From Spiroplasma endosymbiont of Nebria brevicollis (lineage in GTDB: Bacteria; Bacillota_I; Bacilli_A; Mycoplasmatales; VBWQ01), in the NCBI RefSeq assembly GCF_964030895.1, contig NZ_OZ034986.1, forward strand, positions 1,302,001-1,366,000: a stretch of DNA of 64,000 bases, given 5' to 3'. A program made the translations under genes and the position numbers. Of the stretch, positions 61,672 through 64,000 are shown piece by piece; within the stretch, counting starts at the first letter, position 1, and each line of letters begins with the position of its first letter. The notes below the pieces were generated by a model that made no database searches, was not told the origin of the DNA, and saw nothing but the letters and a program-made list of their open reading frames with translations.

Positions 61672-63645
61672 TTAATTTATATACATATCTTTATATTCAT
61701 TATATATTCATTTTTGTTGCTCTTGATTGTCACTTTTTTTTATATTTATTTGCTCTTTTATTGAATAAATAAGCTTATAAAAATCAGATAACTTATTTGT
61801 TAATTTTTGTAAGTTAACTTTTTGGTTATTAATGTCTGCAAATAATAAGTCTAAATCTTTAATATAATCTTTAACATAGTTATTTTGCGTTTTCAGATTT
61901 AAAATTGTAAATTTATAATTCTTTTTGTTTGTTTGTTTAAAATTATTAGATATTTCTTTTAATGCTTCTTTACTTAAATTACTATTTTTTTACAATCATG
62001 AATTAAGGGGAAAAACTTTTTCGGCATTTTAATTAATGTTGTAAAATTAATTAAAAGCGGAAGATTTTGAGGATTATTATTTTGCGTATCAGATAATAAA
62101 CCAAATCTTTTGTCTTTAGTAAAAAAAATGCTTTCATTTTTTGTTGTTATTTTATTTTTTAATTCTTGAAAAACTACTTGTTCTTCTTCATTACATTCTT
62201 CAAATAAAAGCATTTGAGCAAAATAAAAACTATTTTTTATTTCTTTACTTTCTCTTTTTTGTACATATTTTTCGATTTTTTCATTAAATTTTTTACTTTT
62301 ATTTTCAGATTTTTTTTCTTGTTCTTGTGAGTTACTTTTTACTTCTTTTAAACTGTTATCTGGAATAAAAATTAGTTGAGAACATGGAGTTTTATATTCT
62401 TGTAAGAAATAATGATAATTAGGAATTAGATTTATTACTGATCATGGTGCTAATTCTAATTTTTCAAAATTAAATAACTTTAAATTATTATTGTTTTTCA
62501 TTTCTTTTCTTGAACTTGATGGTTGTGCTTTTTGTTCATTATTTTCTTTATAGTTATTAAAGTTTTTTATAAATTTTAAGATTTTACTATATCTACTTTC
62601 GTCATAAGTTTCAATAAAATTCTCTATGATAGTTTTAATGTTATCATCATACTTTTCTATTGGTATAGATTTAGTAACCTCTGTAATATTTTCGTTAATA
62701 ACAAAATAAGTAGTTAAAAATGTATTTATTTGTTCTTTTATTTTAAAGAAAAAATCAAAATCTTTTTCTATTGCTTTGTTAAAAAAAATTAGAATCATTA
62801 AATAACTTAACAATTTCATCAGTCTTTGCTCTTAAATTTGATTCATGTTTTTTAATGTCATCATTTTTCTCAGTAGTAAGTTCTGCTATTTTATTTCTTA
62901 TTTCTTGTTTATGTTTCTCGATTTTTTCATTAAGTGCTTTTATTTCATTTTCTAATTGTGTTATTTCTTGTTTCTTATTTTTTTCTTGTTCTTTTTTTCC
63001 ATAATCTTGTTTTTATTTATTAGTATTTGGTTTTCTCAATTAGAAATTTCAGTTTTTAAAGTTGCTTGCTCTTTTTCATTTTCTTTAATTAACTTATTGT
63101 AATTTTCACATAACCCATCTAAATGTTTTTGAATATCATCATGAATTGGGTTAGATTCAGTTAAATCTATTACTAATTCATCATATTTTTCTCTTTCTTC
63201 TTTAGAACCTGAAAAATTTTAAACACTTTTTTCAATTTCTTGAAAAGTTTCCTTATCTAATTCTTGTGCTTCTTTTTTAAATTCTTTCATTTTTTCTTTA
63301 ATCTTTTGATTTTTGTTGTCTATTTTTTCTCAAGTTTCTTGATTTTTACTTATCTTATCACTTAATATTGTATTTCCATTATCGTTGTTGCTTATTTCAT
63401 CTAGTAGTTTTTTTATTTCATCTTTTTTGGAAACTAAATCCTTTTTATATTCTTGACTTTCTAGTTCTCTTGAAGCAATATATTATCACATTTTTTTGAC
63501 AGTCACCTTGTTCCTTACTAATCTCATCTATTAAAAAGCTGAATTCTTTTTCAAGAGTTATTATTTTCGCTTTAAGGTATTTAATAATATTTTTAATGTC
63601 ATCTACTGAATTTGCTGTAGTTATGTTTGTTGTCTTTGGCATCAT
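61672..63645 (-). pseudogene. Large coiled-coil protein, multiply frameshifted
   Basis: ATG at 63645 (GGAGGAAAG) begins MMPKTTNITTANSVDD. About 650 codons in shifting frames follow, nearly all Lys/Glu/Asn/Gln-rich heptads (EIKALNEKIEKHKQEIRNK), down to TAA at 61672. Shifts lie near 63470, 63230, 63000, 62800 and 61985. The most intact part (62200-62819) has FINNYKEN-type helices and a PSSSRKEM linker. A plasmid structural or adhesion role is possible. The conserved 25-nt hairpin (63682-63706) lies upstream. Confidence 0.5.
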
Positions 63646-63681
63646 TTCTTTCCTCCGTTTTTGCTTTCAAAAATAAAAGAC

Positions 63682-63706
63682 CATTTACTTTGAAATTAAA
63701 GCAATG
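63682..63706 (-). promoter_or_regulatory. Conserved 25-nt 5'-leader hairpin, copy 3
   Basis: Same stem as at 37556 and 37982, with a different loop (AATTTC instead of GTTTTA in gene orientation), 37 bp before the start codon. Confidence 0.6.
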
Positions 63707-63815
63707 TTAAAACAACTTTTATTTTTGTAACTATATTTTATATAAAGAAAAATACAATAAAAGAAATATGCTTTTGTATTATATTAATGCATAAAATGAG
63801 TTTAAATAGTAATTT

Positions 63816-63960
63816 ATTGTTGATAGATACAAAGATCGTAATGGTGGGTATACAAAATTAATTAAAGTAGATAACAGAACTGGTTATAATGCGCCAATGG
63901 TATTAACTACTTTTATAATTTACAAAGAATGAAGAGAAAAATCACCTTTCCGATTCTTAT
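63816..63960 (+). pseudogene. Duplicated rplQ 3' fragment
   Basis: 63816-63914 repeats the L17 C-terminus in frame ([20 protein letters not shown], then [11 protein letters not shown]), with Asp changed to Tyr and Ile to Thr. The frame continues through new sequence (YKEWREKSPF) to a TAA near 63963. In another frame, coding-like sequence (NSEIKIDDFKLF) runs off the window end. It closes the second insertion. Confidence 0.75.
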
Positions 63961-64000
63961 TTTAACTCAGAAATTAAAATTGATGATTTTAAATTGTTTG

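Larger units (their letters stand above)
57314..63914. mobile_element. Second plasmid-like insertion, flanked by rplQ 3'-end repeats
   Basis: Between rplQ and a duplicate of its 3' end lie an origin-like palindrome, a Rep_3 initiator, a type II restriction-modification pair, a hairpin array, a relaxation-like fragment, an acyltransferase and a coiled-coil pseudogene: about 6.6 kb of plasmid-type content. No integrase is visible, so recombination through rplQ homology on the plasmid is the simplest route (inference). Confidence 0.65.

Noticed and set aside
1-63970. CRISPR arrays or rRNA genes
   Set aside because: No regularly spaced repeats with unique spacers, no cas-like genes and no rRNA sequence were seen.

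Overview
The window is a Mollicutes chromosome segment, most likely from the genus Spiroplasma. It is very AT-rich. TGA must be read as tryptophan (genetic code 4): rpsG, fusA, tuf, rplB, secY and almost every other conserved gene is continuous only if in-frame TGA codons are read through. I therefore rebuilt all coding regions with TGA = Trp, and ends given here can differ from a standard-code ORF call. The species is not determinable from what I see.

Conserved blocks. (1) 2.4-5.2 kb: rpmG-secE-nusG behind a clear promoter, then rplK-rplA. (2) 18.3-22.8 kb: the str operon rpsL-rpsG-fusA plus tuf. (3) 25.5-28.2 kb: ecfA1-ecfA2-ecfT, the shared energy module for vitamin/cofactor uptake, then tRNA-His. 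(4) 42.1-57.4 kb: the full S10-spc-alpha cluster, rpsJ through rplQ, with secY, adk, map, infA and rpoA in the usual order. All of these are intact. Other apparently intact genes include a MATE-type exporter, the nucleoid protein HU, a nitroreductase-like protein, a probable 3'-5' exonuclease-fold protein, an NtdP/UPF0374 nucleotide phosphatase and several small membrane proteins.

Accessory blocks. 0-2.3 kb, 6.1-8.4 kb and 10.8-18.1 kb hold decaying genes: frameshifted hypotheticals, an alkaline-phosphatase-superfamily pseudogene, a lipoprotein, an AlwI-like type IIS restriction-modification locus with two adenine methyltransferases, a broken ISLre2-type transposase, and a stand-alone promoter/terminator unit that looks like an unidentified small RNA. 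29.4-41.9 kb is an apparent defence-type operon: a SocA/Panacea-like protein, a small PD-(D/E)XK protein, a DpdA/tRNA-guanine-transglycosylase-like protein and a SIR2-like protein. It has been wrecked twice. A 61-bp stretch of the transglycosylase-like gene is inverted between 28-bp inverted repeats. An 8.57-kb plasmid-derived element (ParA, Rep_3, ribbon-helix-helix-like protein, coiled-coil proteins, two IS3 copies and one IS1595-type IS) sits inside the SIR2 ORF, bounded by TTGGAC repeats; removing it joins the ORF in frame.

57.3-63.9 kb is a second plasmid-like insertion, directly after rplQ and closed on the far side by a 99-bp, about 93% identical copy of the rplQ 3' end. It carries a palindromic origin-like region, a Rep_3 initiator, a type II restriction-modification pair, a hairpin array, an acyltransferase-3-type membrane protein and a decayed coiled-coil gene. 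The two elements share gene families and a conserved 25-nt hairpin upstream of three genes.

Frameshifts are dense in accessory genes and absent from housekeeping genes, which argues for real decay rather than general base-calling error. Reads would have to confirm this.
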